From Agromyces cavernae (GTDB lineage: Bacteria > Actinomycetota > Actinomycetes > Actinomycetales > Microbacteriaceae): a stretch of 64,000 nt of DNA. The stretch spans positions 558,001 through 622,000 of the forward strand of contig NZ_JAJNMP010000002.1 of the NCBI RefSeq assembly GCF_021044935.1, in the 5' to 3' direction. Each line of letters begins with the position of its first letter. The stretch's first letter is position 1. This document shows, in pieces, positions 26,335-35,888 of this stretch. The position numbers and the translations under genes were made by a program. A model generated the notes under the pieces. The model saw only the letters and a program-made list of their open reading frames with translations. It had not been told where the DNA came from and did no database searches.

Positions 26335-28023
26335 GTGGCCGCAACCCCCGCACCAGCCGACCGTACGACCGCCACGACGCCAGACCCCGAGGTGATCATC
26401 GTCGGCGCCGGCCTCTCGGGCCTCGTCGCGGCTGCAGAACTCGTCGACGCGGGCAAGCGCGTCGTCATCGTCGAGCAGGAGCCCGCCGCGAGCCTCGGCG
26501 GACAGGCGCACTGGTCGTTCGGCGGCCTGTTCCTCATCGACTCCCCCGAACAGCGGCGCATGGGCGTCAAGGACTCGCTCGACCTCGCGAAGCAGGACTG
26601 GGACGGCACGGCCGGCTTCGACCGCGACGACGACGATTGGGGGCGGCGCTGGGCCGAGGCGTACCTCGACTTCGCGGCCGGCGAGAAGCGCGCCTGGCTG
26701 CACGAGAAGGGCGTGCGCTTCTTCCCCGTCGTCGGCTGGGCCGAGCGGGGCGGTTACAACGCGATCGGCCACGGCAACTCCGTTCCGCGCTTCCACATCA
26801 CCTGGGGCACCGGTCCCGGACTGCTCGCCCCGTTCATCGCGCGCGTGCAGGCGGGCGCGGCTGCCGGGCTCGTCGAGTTCCGGCACCGGCACCGCGTCGA
26901 CGAACTGATCGTCGAGTCGGGTGTCGTCGTCGGCGTGCGCGGCGCAGTTCTCGCAGCAGATGCCGCGGGGCGGGGCGAACCCTCGAACCGCGAGGCGGTC
27001 GGCGACTTCGAGGTGCGGGCCGGTGCGGTGGTCGTGGCTTCGGGCGGCATCGGCGGCAACCACGACCTCGTTCGGCAGTTCTGGCCCGAGCGCATGGGTG
27101 CAGCACCCGCCTCGATGCTCTCGGGCGTGCCCGCGCACGTCGACGGGCGCATGCTCCCCATCGCCGAACAGGCGGGCGCTCGACTCGTCAACGGCGACCG
27201 CATGTGGCACTACACCGAGGGCATCACCAACTGGGATCCCGTGTGGCCGATGCACGGCATCCGCATCCTGCCCGGCCCGTCATCGCTGTGGTTCGACGCC
27301 GAGGGCAAGCGGCTCCCGGTGCCGCTCTTCCCCGGATTCGACACGCTCGGCACGCTCGAGCACATCGTCGCCACCGGGCACGCGCACTCGTGGTTCGTGC
27401 TCACCCAGAAGATCATCGAGAAGGAGTTCGCGCTCTCGGGCAGCGAGCAGAATCCCGACCTCACGGGAAAAGACCTGAAGCTGCTCGCACAGCGCCTCGG
27501 ATCGGGGGCGCCGGCACCCGTCGAGGCGTTCAAGCAGCACGGGGCCGACTTCGTCGTCGCCGACACGCTCGACGAATTGCTCGACGGGATGCGCGCCCTC
27601 TCACCCGAGGTCGAGATCGACGCCGACAACGTCACGCGAGAGATCGTCGCGCGCGATCGCGAGGTCGACAACGAGTTCTCGAAGGACCTGCAACTGACGG
27701 CCGTGCGCGGCGCTCGAAAGTACCGCGGTGACAAGCTCATCCGCGTCGCGACGCCGCACAAGATCCTCGACCCCGCAGCGGGGCCGCTCATCGCCGTGAA
27801 GCTGCACATCCTCACCCGCAAGAGCCTCGGCGGCATCCAGACCGACCTCGACTCGCGCGCGCTCGGCGCCGACGGCGCGCCCGTGCCGGGGCTCTTCGCC
27901 GTGGGCGAGGCCGCCGGCTTCGGCGGCGGCGGCGTCCACGGCTACCGCGCGCTCGAGGGAACCTTCCTCGGCGGATGCCTCTTCACCGGACGTGCCGCCG
28001 GCCGGGCCATCGCCCGGGGGTGA
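26335..28023 (+). CDS. FAD-binding dehydrogenase (KstD/fumarate reductase-like)
   Basis: The 562-residue flavoprotein begins with a Rossmann dinucleotide motif (IIVGAGLSGLVAAAELVDAG, residues 22-41) and EQE for the ribose contact. A GGIGGN segment near residue 240 and the C-terminal FAVGEAAGFGGGGVHGYRAL region complete the FAD site. It belongs to the FAD_binding_2 dehydrogenases that include 3-ketosteroid dehydrogenase; the substrate is not evident and no heme motif is present. The GTG start at 26335 has AAGGAG at good distance. It is followed by a long inverted repeat. Confidence 0.9.
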   Translation: MAATPAPADRTTATTPDPEVIIVGAGLSGLVAAAELVDAGKRVVIVEQEPAASLGGQAHWSFGGLFLIDSPEQRRMGVKDSLDLAKQDWDGTAGFDRDDDDWGRRWAEAYLDFAAGEKRAWLHEKGVRFFPVVGWAERGGYNAIGHGNSVPRFHITWGTGPGLLAPFIARVQAGAAAGLVEFRHRHRVDELIVESGVVVGVRGAVLAADAAGRGEPSNREAVGDFEVRAGAVVVASGGIGGNHDLVRQFWPERMGAAPASMLSGVPAHVDGRMLPIAEQAGARLVNGDRMWHYTEGITNWDPVWPMHGIRILPGPSSLWFDAEGKRLPVPLFPGFDTLGTLEHIVATGHAHSWFVLTQKIIEKEFALSGSEQNPDLTGKDLKLLAQRLGSGAPAPVEAFKQHGADFVVADTLDELLDGMRALSPEVEIDADNVTREIVARDREVDNEFSKDLQLTAVRGARKYRGDKLIRVATPHKILDPAAGPLIAVKLHILTRKSLGGIQTDLDSRALGADGAPVPGLFAVGEAAGFGGGGVHGYRALEGTFLGGCLFTGRAAGRAIARG

Positions 28024-28026
28024 GCT

Positions 28027-28113
28027 GGTTGAGGAGCGAGCGCCAGCGAGCGTCTCGAAACCCCGATGCTCGTGTGCCCGGGTTTCGAGACGTCGCTGCG
28101 CTCCTCCTCAACC
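28027..28113. repeat. Long imperfect inverted repeat between convergent genes
   Basis: Left arm beginning GGTTGAGGAGCGAGCG (28027 onward, ending CGTCTCGAAACC) and right arm GGTTTCGAGACG to CTCCTCAACC (28081-28113) are near-complementary. It differs from the TCGAGTAG family but shares the TCTCGA core. It may act as a bidirectional terminator; such elements are dispersed between genes in Microbacteriaceae. Confidence 0.75.
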
Positions 28114-28124
28114 CGCCGGTGGCA

Positions 28125-28802
28125 CTACGCCTTCAGGGTCCAGGGCTTACGTCGCACGAGCACATGCCCGCGACGCGTCGTGAGCCTCGTCCACGGCCCG
28201 GTCTCGAACAGCCGCACCGGATCGTCTCCGAGGAAGCCGAGGCTGAATGTCGCGAAGGCGGCACCGGCGGGCACGTACTCGAGCCCCTCGACGCCGCGAC
28301 CCCACACCTCGGAGCGCACGCGCTGCACGAGCTGCTCACCCGTGCCATCGGGAATCGCGGCGGCGACCTCGGCGATGCCGGCACGTGCGGCGGCCTCGAG
28401 TCTCTCGGCATCCGTCTCACCGAGCGCTCGCCAGCCGCCCCTGGGCGGTGAGATCCCCGCCCAGGTCACCGTGTTCACCTCGGGCGGGCGCGACATGCTC
28501 ACGACTCGCGACTCGTCGTCGCCGACCTCGGCGCGGGCGCGCACGATGCGTTCGACGAGCGAACGCATGGGAACGACCGAATCGAACTCGGCGTCGTCGG
28601 CGAGCGCGAAGGTGCGCAGGCCGAGCACCGTCGGGCTCTCGTCGAGGATGCCGCGGGGATAGAGGATCGCCGTGTAGACGGCGAGGATGCCGGAACCGGC
28701 GACGAGCCGCACCGAGCCGTCTTCGACGCGGCCGGCGCGTTGCAGGTAGGTGTGCAGGTCGCCGAGCGACAGGCTGTCGGCGAGCGTGAGTTGTTGAGCC
28801 AT
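28125..28802 (-). CDS. Conserved hypothetical protein
   Basis: A 225-residue soluble protein without signal peptide. The N-terminal half (SLGDLHTYLQRAGRVEDG, then LVAGSGILAVYTAILYPRG) looks like a globular alpha/beta domain; the C-terminal half ends with a basic strand. I do not recognise a catalytic motif. It starts with AGGAG right next to the ATG and is divergent from tesB, with which it seems to share a symmetrical -10 region. Homologues in related Actinobacteria are likely, but the function is unknown. Confidence 0.75.
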   Translation of the reverse strand: MAQQLTLADSLSLGDLHTYLQRAGRVEDGSVRLVAGSGILAVYTAILYPRGILDESPTVLGLRTFALADDAEFDSVVPMRSLVERIVRARAEVGDDESRVVSMSRPPEVNTVTWAGISPPRGGWRALGETDAERLEAAARAGIAEVAAAIPDGTGEQLVQRVRSEVWGRGVEGLEYVPAGAAFATFSLGFLGDDPVRLFETGPWTRLTTRRGHVLVRRKPWTLKA

Positions 28803-28810
28803 CTCCTGTC

Positions 28811-28817
28811 TAAACTA
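28811..28817. promoter_or_regulatory. Overlapping divergent -10 elements
   Basis: The sequence TAAACTA reads TAAACT on the plus strand (toward tesB, leader about 70 bases) and TAGTTT on the minus strand (toward the hypothetical gene, leader of a few bases). One near-symmetrical -10 may fire both ways. Confidence 0.4.
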
Positions 28818-28893
28818 CCAAGGGCGCGCCGACGCCTCGGGCGGATGGCGCCGAACGGCGACGGGCACGGTCGCTCACCGACACGGAGGAACG

Positions 28894-29775
28894 ATGAACG
28901 GTCCCATCGACGGCCTGCTGAGCACGTTGAACCTCACCGACACCGGCGCCCGCACTCGCGAGGACATCTTCACCGGGCCCTCGCAATGGATGCCGCTCGG
29001 GCGCGTGTTCGGCGGGCAGGTGCTGGCACAGTCGCTCGTCGCGGCCATGCACACCGTGCCGACCGACCGCACCATCCACTCGATGCACGGCTACTTCCTG
29101 CGCCCCGGCGATGTGCAGCATCCGATCACCTTCTCGGTCGACCGCCTGCACGACGGCCGCTCATTCACGACGCGCCGCACGCAGGCGTACCAGAACGGCG
29201 AGCCGATCCTCTCGCTCATCGCGTCGTTCCAGACGCACGACGAAGGCGTCGAGCACCAGGTCGACATGCCCGACGACCTGCCCGACCCCGAGGGTCTGCC
29301 CTCGACGGCCGACGTGCTCGGCGAGTTCGATCACGACGTCGCGCGGTACTGGTCCAGCCAGCGCGCATTCGACGTGCGTCATATCCCGTCGCCCATCTAC
29401 CTCACCGTCGACGGCGAGCGTGCTCCGCGGCAGGCCGTGTGGATGCGGGCGTTCGGCCGTCTGCCCGACGACCCCAACCAGCACCGGGCGGCGCTCGCCT
29501 ACGCGAGCGACTACTCGATCCTCGAGCCGGTGCTGCGCGCCCATGGCATCGCGTGGTCATCGCCCGGCCTGAAGGTGGCGAGCCTCGACCACGCGATGTG
29601 GTGGCACCGCGACGCACGGGTCGACGAGTGGTTGCTCTTCGTCCAGGAATCGCCGTCGGCGAGTGGTGGGCGCGGCCTCACGTTGGGCCGCATCTACACC
29701 CGAGGCGGGGTGCTGGTCGCCAGCGTCGCCCAGGAGGGCATGGTGCGGGTCCCCCGGCCCGACGAATTCGCCTGA
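28894..29775 (+). CDS. tesB: Acyl-CoA thioesterase II (TesB)
   Basis: Hydrolyses acyl-CoA to free acid and CoA in the cytosol. The 293-residue protein has the tandem hot-dog organisation of TesB: N-terminal domain with VFGGQVLAQSLVAA and MHGYFLRPGD, and C-terminal domain with LDHAMWWHRD (Asp of the catalytic triad) and QESPSASGGRGL. Length is normal. An ACGGAGGAACG ribosome-binding region precedes the ATG. It is transcribed divergently from the hypothetical gene upstream. Confidence 0.94.
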   Translation: MNGPIDGLLSTLNLTDTGARTREDIFTGPSQWMPLGRVFGGQVLAQSLVAAMHTVPTDRTIHSMHGYFLRPGDVQHPITFSVDRLHDGRSFTTRRTQAYQNGEPILSLIASFQTHDEGVEHQVDMPDDLPDPEGLPSTADVLGEFDHDVARYWSSQRAFDVRHIPSPIYLTVDGERAPRQAVWMRAFGRLPDDPNQHRAALAYASDYSILEPVLRAHGIAWSSPGLKVASLDHAMWWHRDARVDEWLLFVQESPSASGGRGLTLGRIYTRGGVLVASVAQEGMVRVPRPDEFA

Positions 29776-29876
29776 ATTCTTGCTGTGCAATCCCGACGCG
29801 ACGCCCTCGATTGGCCCATGATGGTGGTTCAGACGCGCATCGTGCGCGGGCGACGCGAGGTGAAGGAGCTCAGGCG

Positions 29877-30356
29877 ATGACCGATCCCACCGATCTCACG
29901 AGACGCGCGGTGCTGACCGTCGGGTCGCTCGGCGCGTTCGGCGGCGCACTCGTGCTCGCCGGCTGCGCGGCAGACCCCGACGGTTCGACCCCGACCCCCT
30001 CCCCCGAAGCGACCGACGAAGCGCCGACCGAGCCGAGTGCCACGCCAGATGCTCCGGCGGCCGGCGGCGACATCGCCGCTCTTGCCGACGTCCCCGTCGG
30101 CGGCAGCATCGATGCCACCATCAACGGCGAGGCCGCGCTCGTCTCGCAGCCGACGGCCGGGCAGGTGGTCGCATTCAGCGCCATCTGCACCCACCAGGCG
30201 TGCGTGGTCGCCGCGGCCGGCAACGAGTTCCACTGCCCGTGCCACGGTTCGATCTACGACGCCGCGACCGGCGAGGTGCTCAACGGGCCCGCGATCAACC
30301 CGCTCCCCGAGATCGCCGTCGCCGTGTCGGGTGACCGCATCATCGCGGCGTCGTGA
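29877..30356 (+). CDS. Rieske (2Fe-2S) lipoprotein
   Basis: Exported electron-transfer protein of 159 residues. It has a twin-Arg region (TRRAVL), a hydrophobic stretch and lipobox LAGC, so it is probably a Tat-exported lipoprotein, followed by a Ser/Thr/Pro/Glu-rich linker. The Rieske ligands are complete: CTHQAC and CPCHGS, with the extra Cys pair (disulfide) present. AAGGAG precedes the ATG at 29877. The stop codon overlaps the start of a DUF2231 membrane protein gene, suggesting a two-component redox unit. Confidence 0.92.
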   Translation: MTDPTDLTRRAVLTVGSLGAFGGALVLAGCAADPDGSTPTPSPEATDEAPTEPSATPDAPAAGGDIAALADVPVGGSIDATINGEAALVSQPTAGQVVAFSAICTHQACVVAAAGNEFHCPCHGSIYDAATGEVLNGPAINPLPEIAVAVSGDRIIAAS

Positions 30357-30877
30357 TGGACTACGAGTTCGCAGGGCTTCCCCTGCATGTCCTGCTGGTG
30401 CACGCCGTCATCGTGCTCGTGCCCCTGCTGGCACTCCTGCTCGTGGTCATCGCCGCATGGCCCGCCGCCCGTCGCGTGATGTGGCTGCCCGCGCTCATCG
30501 GCGCCGCGGTGCTGCTTCCCCTCGGCCTCGTCACGATCGAGGCCGGAAAGTGGCTCGAGGATCGGGTTCCGAAGACCCCGCTCATCGAGGCGCACACCGA
30601 CATCGGCGAGGACATCGTGCCGTGGCTGATCGGCCTGCTCGTGCTCGCCGCGGTCATCGCCGCATGGGCGGTCGTCGAACTGCTCGCGCGTCGTCGGGCG
30701 GGCGACGACGAGCCTGCACGACCGGGGAAGGGCATCCGAATCGCGGTCGGCACCGTGCTCACGCTCGCCGCGGTCGGCGTCGCGGTCGGCTCGTCCTGGA
30801 CGGTCGTGCTCATCGGCGAGGCGGGCAGCCGCGCCGTGTGGGAGGGCTCGTACAGCGACGTCCCGCTCGAGGACTGA
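30356..30877 (+). CDS. DUF2231 membrane protein
   Basis: The 173-residue protein has four predicted membrane spans (around 10-32, 42-62, 90-112 and 122-145) and the HVLLVHAVIVLVPL pattern with potential heme- or metal-binding histidines, as in the DUF2231 family. These are often next to or fused with Rieske domains. Start may be ATG at 30356 (TGATG overlap with the Rieske stop) or GTG at 30353; I chose ATG. It probably docks the Rieske lipoprotein to a membrane redox pool, which is inference. Confidence 0.88.
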   Translation: MDYEFAGLPLHVLLVHAVIVLVPLLALLLVVIAAWPAARRVMWLPALIGAAVLLPLGLVTIEAGKWLEDRVPKTPLIEAHTDIGEDIVPWLIGLLVLAAVIAAWAVVELLARRRAGDDEPARPGKGIRIAVGTVLTLAAVGVAVGSSWTVVLIGEAGSRAVWEGSYSDVPLED

Positions 30878-30897
30878 GCAGCCGCGGGCGGCCGAGC

Positions 30898-31374
30898 TCA
30901 GCGTCGGCGGAACGCGATCGGGTCTTCGAGGTACGGCTCCCACGCGGTGCGTTCGGCATCGCTGATGCGCCGAGGACGTTCGGACGCGGCGTCGACGACG
31001 ACGATCGTCGTGACTGCACGCGTGTACAGCACGCGGGACTGGGCATCGGTGGGCGAGAAGACCTCGTAGCAGACATCGAGGCTCGCGCCGCCGATGTGCC
31101 CGATCCACAGCTCGATGTCGAGCGGCTGACGCTGGTACGGGATGGGCGCGAGGTACTCGACCTCTTGGCGGGCGATGAGCGTGATCGTGTTCGCACCCGG
31201 GCTCGCGTCGAGTACGGCCGTCGAAGCGCCGACGGCGTGCTCGGACGTGTCGTCGCTCACCCAGAACGCCTGGATGCGCGCCTCTTCGAGGAGGCTGAGC
31301 ATGCGGGCGTTGTTCACGTGGCCGTAGGCGTCGAGGTCGCTCCATCGGAGCGGGGTGGGCACGTGCAGGCGCAC
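30898..31374 (-). CDS. Hot-dog fold acyl-CoA thioesterase (4HBT)
   Basis: The 158-residue protein has the 4-hydroxybenzoyl-CoA thioesterase signature: LRWSDLDAYGHVNNARMLSL with the catalytic Asp, then VEYLAPIPYQ and a short C-terminal helix. It may act on short or aromatic acyl-CoA. The GTG at 31374 starts one base after the ettA stop codon, so the two genes form an operon. The corresponding gene neighbours ettA in mycobacteria (Rv2475c region, from memory). Confidence 0.9.
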   Translation of the reverse strand: MRLHVPTPLRWSDLDAYGHVNNARMLSLLEEARIQAFWVSDDTSEHAVGASTAVLDASPGANTITLIARQEVEYLAPIPYQRQPLDIELWIGHIGGASLDVCYEVFSPTDAQSRVLYTRAVTTIVVVDAASERPRRISDAERTAWEPYLEDPIAFRRR

Positions 31375-31375
31375 G

Positions 31376-33058
<1,683 letters not shown>

Positions 33059-33063
33059 ATCGC

Positions 33064-33561
33064 CTACCAGTCTATGGGTCGAGTCCGGCCCACGAGACAG
33101 CCACCGGTGCCGAGGGCGGGCCGCACTGCGCCGTGGTACCCACCGGACGCCGGCCCGTACTGCCCGACGAGGCAGCCGTCGCCCATCAGCACCGAGAACT
33201 GCACCGAACCGGCCTGCAGGTCGACCGTGGTGCGGTCGGCGGTGACCTGCATCGCAGAGCGGTCGAATCCGGCGGCCGTGAGGGCGTCGATGAATTCACG
33301 ACCGCCGGCGGAATCGTTCGCGGCGACGACCGCGGCGTTCACCGAGTCGAAGAACGCGAGGTTCTCGGCCGCCGGGAGGTCGGGTCGCAGACCGGACGCC
33401 TCGGTCGCCACGGGTTCTTCGGATACCGCCGGCGCGGCCGCCGACGGTGTCGTGCCCGAGGTCGGCGCCGTCGGCTGAGACAGCACCGCGCAGCCCGACA
33501 GGACGAGGGCCACGAGCACGCCGACGAGCGCGGCCGCTGTCGCGCCGATCGGTTGTGCCAT
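33064..33561 (-). CDS. Small predicted lipoprotein
   Basis: The 165-residue protein has a lipoprotein signal (hydrophobic run ending LVLSGC at residue 24), a Thr/Pro/Ala-rich linker and a C-terminal globular domain with two Cys (in GDGCLVGQYG and GTGGCLVGRT) that could form a disulfide. It resembles a short lipoprotein family of Microbacteriaceae (perhaps DUF6993; I am not sure). A GAGGAGAACG ribosome-binding sequence precedes the ATG. It lies upstream of ettA on the same strand with a 5-base gap. Function unknown. Confidence 0.82.
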   Translation of the reverse strand: MAQPIGATAAALVGVLVALVLSGCAVLSQPTAPTSGTTPSAAAPAVSEEPVATEASGLRPDLPAAENLAFFDSVNAAVVAANDSAGGREFIDALTAAGFDRSAMQVTADRTTVDLQAGSVQFSVLMGDGCLVGQYGPASGGYHGAVRPALGTGGCLVGRTRPIDW

Positions 33562-33643
33562 CGTTCTCCTCAGCTGTCGCGCCGGCCACCCGAGCCGAGT
33601 CTATGCAGTCTCGTCGACGACCCGGGTGACCGTGCCGACCGGC

Positions 33644-34213
33644 TCAGTCGGCCGCTCCTGCGGTGGCCAACACCTCTCCCGTGCGCTCGTCGGCGTCGCC
33701 GTACTCGCCGAACGGCTCATCGCCCTCGGTGGCTCCGGGGCCGGTCGACGTCCAACCGCCGACGTCGCCGTCGGCGCCATCGGCCCCGAACCCGATCGGC
33801 TGCTCGATCGCCGCGTCGTCGATCGCGTCGCCTTCGGCGGCACCAGCGGTGCGCGCCTTCTCGAGGCGACCGTATGTCGTGACGCACCACGAGAGGTCGT
33901 GCCCGATCGAGTCGGCCTCGATCTCGACGGTCGTGCCGGACTTGGTGCCGTTGTCCCACTCGCGCTGGCGAAGGCGGCCCCGGACGACGAGCCGCTCGCC
34001 CTTGCGCACCGAGAGACTGGTGTTGACCGCGAGCTGCCGGAACGCCGAGACGGTGTACCAGTTGGTCTCCCCGTCCTCCCACGATCCCTTCGTGCGGTCG
34101 AAGTACCGGTGCCGCGAGGCGAATCGGAACGAGGTGATCGCGAGCCCCTGGTTGGTGACGTGGTGTCGCGGGTCGCTTCCCACGATGCCGGTCAAGGTGA
34201 TGGTGTCGGTCAT
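33644..34213 (-). CDS. ssb: Single-stranded DNA-binding protein, SsbB-like
   Basis: OB-fold SSB of 189 residues: N-terminal ITLTGIVGSDP, aromatic DNA-binding residues in FRFASRHRYFDR and WYTVSAFRQLA, and LRQREWDNG. The C-terminal half is a low-complexity Gly/Ala/Asp/Glu region ending GEVLATAGAAD; it lacks the acidic DDDIPF tip that recruits repair proteins in the main SSB. This and the position beside ettA match the second actinobacterial SSB (SsbB, Rv2478c). GAGGAG precedes the ATG at 34213. Confidence 0.92.
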   Translation of the reverse strand: MTDTITLTGIVGSDPRHHVTNQGLAITSFRFASRHRYFDRTKGSWEDGETNWYTVSAFRQLAVNTSLSVRKGERLVVRGRLRQREWDNGTKSGTTVEIEADSIGHDLSWCVTTYGRLEKARTAGAAEGDAIDDAAIEQPIGFGADGADGDVGGWTSTGPGATEGDEPFGEYGDADERTGEVLATAGAAD

Positions 34214-34256
34214 TTCTGCACTCCTCGGATCGGGCGCCGCCGCGGATCGGCGGCTC

Positions 34257-34300
34257 GCGGTTCCGGGGCGACCTCGTGCCGGACGACGCCCCGGAACCGC
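34257..34300. repeat. Inverted repeat in the ssb leader / divergent spacer
   Basis: Perfect 14-bp inverted repeat (GCGGTTCCGGGGCG at 34257-34270, complement 34287-34300) around a 16-base loop, in the 241-base spacer between divergent ssb and the aldo/keto reductase gene. Another small hairpin (CCGCCG/CGGCGG, about 34238-34254) sits next to it. It could be an RNA structure in the ssb leader or an operator; no protein-coding gene is evident in the spacer. Confidence 0.5.
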
Positions 34301-34442
34301 GTGACTCGAGCCTCGTGCGCGTGGCGGGGCATCCGTCGGTGCATTCGCGCACCGGTGCAGAACCGCGTTCGGGGCGTCGCTGTCGAGGACGAGTGGCCGA
34401 CGTCGTCGCGGACAGGCGGAAAACCCGGCCCCGCGGTCACCG

Positions 34443-34448
34443 TAGAGT
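34443..34448 (+). promoter_or_regulatory. -10 element for the leaderless aldo/keto reductase gene
   Basis: TAGAGT ending 6 bases before the ATG at 34455; no Shine-Dalgarno sequence is present. Confidence 0.6.
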
Positions 34449-34454
34449 GGCCCG

Positions 34455-35462
34455 ATGAGCTTCGTCGCGCACCCCGAACGATATGACCGCATGCAGTACA
34501 ACCGGGTCGGCCGCAGCGGCCTGAAACTCCCCGCGCTCTCGCTCGGCCTCTGGCACAACTTCGGTCACGACCGCGCCTACGACACGCAGCGCGCGATCGT
34601 GCGCCGCGCGTTCGACCTCGGCATCACGCACTTCGACCTCGCGAACAACTACGGGCCGCCCGCGGGCAGCGCCGAGGAGAACTTCGGCCGGATGCTCGCG
34701 ACCGACCTCACCCGGTACCGCGACGAGCTCATCGTCTCGTCGAAGGCCGGCTACGACATGTGGCCGGGCCCGTACGGCGAGTTCGGCTCGCGCAAGTACC
34801 TGCTCGCTTCGCTCGACCAGAGCCTGCGTCGCCTCGGCCTCGACTACGTGGACATCTTCTACTCGCACCGCCCAGACCCCGAGACGCCCATCGAAGAGAC
34901 CATGGGCGCGCTCGCCACCGCCGTGCGCCAGGGCAAGGCGCTCTACGTCGGCATCTCGAACTACGGGCCCGACGAGACCCGTGCCGCCGCCGCGGCGCTC
35001 GAGGCCGAAGGGGTGCCGCTGCTCATCCACCAGCCGCGCTACTCGATGTTCGACCGGCACATCGAGGACGGCCTCTTCCCGGCGCTCGAGGAGGTCGGTG
35101 CGGCGAGCATCGTGTTCTCACCGCTCGCGCAGGGCCTGCTGACCGATCGATACCTCACCGGGGATGTCCCGGCCGGGTCCCGCGCCGCGACCAGCCGGTT
35201 CCTCTCCCCCGACCGCATCAGCGGCGAGTACCTCGAGCGCGCCCGCGCCCTCGACGCCATCGCGAAGGAGCGCGGGCAGTCGCTCGCCCAGCTCGCGCTC
35301 TCGTGGGTGCTCCGCCAGCCGCTCGTCACGAGCGCGCTCATCGGCGCGTCGAGCGTGACCCAGCTCGAGCAGAACGTCGCCGCACTCGACGCGGCACCGC
35401 TCACCGAGGCCGAGATCGCACGCATCGAGCCGTTCGCCGCGCACGGCACCGCGCTCGGCTGA
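34455..35462 (+). CDS. Aldo/keto reductase (YghZ/GpR-like)
   Basis: NADPH-dependent oxidoreductase of 335 residues with a TIM-barrel fold. The catalytic tetrad is visible: Asp and Tyr in FDLANNYG, Lys in VSSKAGYD, His in YSHRPDP; the C-terminal cofactor region has ALIGASSVTQLEQN. The N-terminal MQYNRVGRSGLKLPALSLGLWHNFG matches the L-glyceraldehyde 3-phosphate reductase (YghZ) subgroup, which detoxifies aldehydes such as methylglyoxal. It appears to be a leaderless single gene. Confidence 0.92.
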   Translation: MSFVAHPERYDRMQYNRVGRSGLKLPALSLGLWHNFGHDRAYDTQRAIVRRAFDLGITHFDLANNYGPPAGSAEENFGRMLATDLTRYRDELIVSSKAGYDMWPGPYGEFGSRKYLLASLDQSLRRLGLDYVDIFYSHRPDPETPIEETMGALATAVRQGKALYVGISNYGPDETRAAAAALEAEGVPLLIHQPRYSMFDRHIEDGLFPALEEVGAASIVFSPLAQGLLTDRYLTGDVPAGSRAATSRFLSPDRISGEYLERARALDAIAKERGQSLAQLALSWVLRQPLVTSALIGASSVTQLEQNVAALDAAPLTEAEIARIEPFAAHGTALG

Positions 35463-35551
35463 CAACCGCTCATCGAGCGGTCGGGATGTCGGTGGGTCCG
35501 CGTATCGTCGCAGGCACACCGCAGGGCCGGCTGCACGATGAGAGGAGCGAC

Positions 35552-35803
35552 ATGAGCACGGCAGTTCTCACACGAACCCGCGAACCCTATCCCGTCGTCG
35601 TACGCGGCCTCACGATCTCGCCTGCGGCGCCCGACCTGTGGCGGGTCGCGCGAACGAGCGGCGCGATCGTCGGCCACATCGAGCGACAGGGCCGTGACGA
35701 CCACGTGCGGTACCGGGCTCGGCGCGCGCTGCATGGCGGCATCCGTTCGATCGAGCTCGGCGAGTTCTGGTCGCCACGCGAGGCCGCCGAACTCTTCCGC
35801 TGA
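35552..35803 (+). CDS. Small conserved protein (83 aa)
   Basis: A short protein of mixed alpha/beta character, basic in the middle (RYRARRALHGG) and ending with EFWSPREAAELFR. It has no signal peptide, membrane segment or cysteine. The start at 35552 is supported by a strong GAGAGGAG sequence, which is rare enough in this window to make it convincing. It is preceded by a 89-base spacer after the aldo/keto reductase gene. Function unknown; likely restricted to Microbacteriaceae. Confidence 0.75.
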   Translation: MSTAVLTRTREPYPVVVRGLTISPAAPDLWRVARTSGAIVGHIERQGRDDHVRYRARRALHGGIRSIELGEFWSPREAAELFR

Positions 35804-35876
35804 CGACGGCCAGTCCTGCGTGCGGTGAATTCCGGGCGCGCCGTGGCCGCGCCTCAGGGCCACACCGACCGGGCGA

Positions 35877-35882
35877 TAGCCT
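35877..35882 (+). promoter_or_regulatory. -10 element for the following leaderless gene
   Basis: TAGCCT ending exactly 6 bases before the ATG at 35889. Confidence 0.55.
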
Positions 35883-35888
35883 GCGGCC

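Noticed and set aside
34210..34440. A 76-codon minus-strand frame in the ssb/aldo-keto reductase spacer
   Set aside because: Very Arg/Pro-rich, no ribosome-binding site, covers an inverted repeat; likely non-coding.
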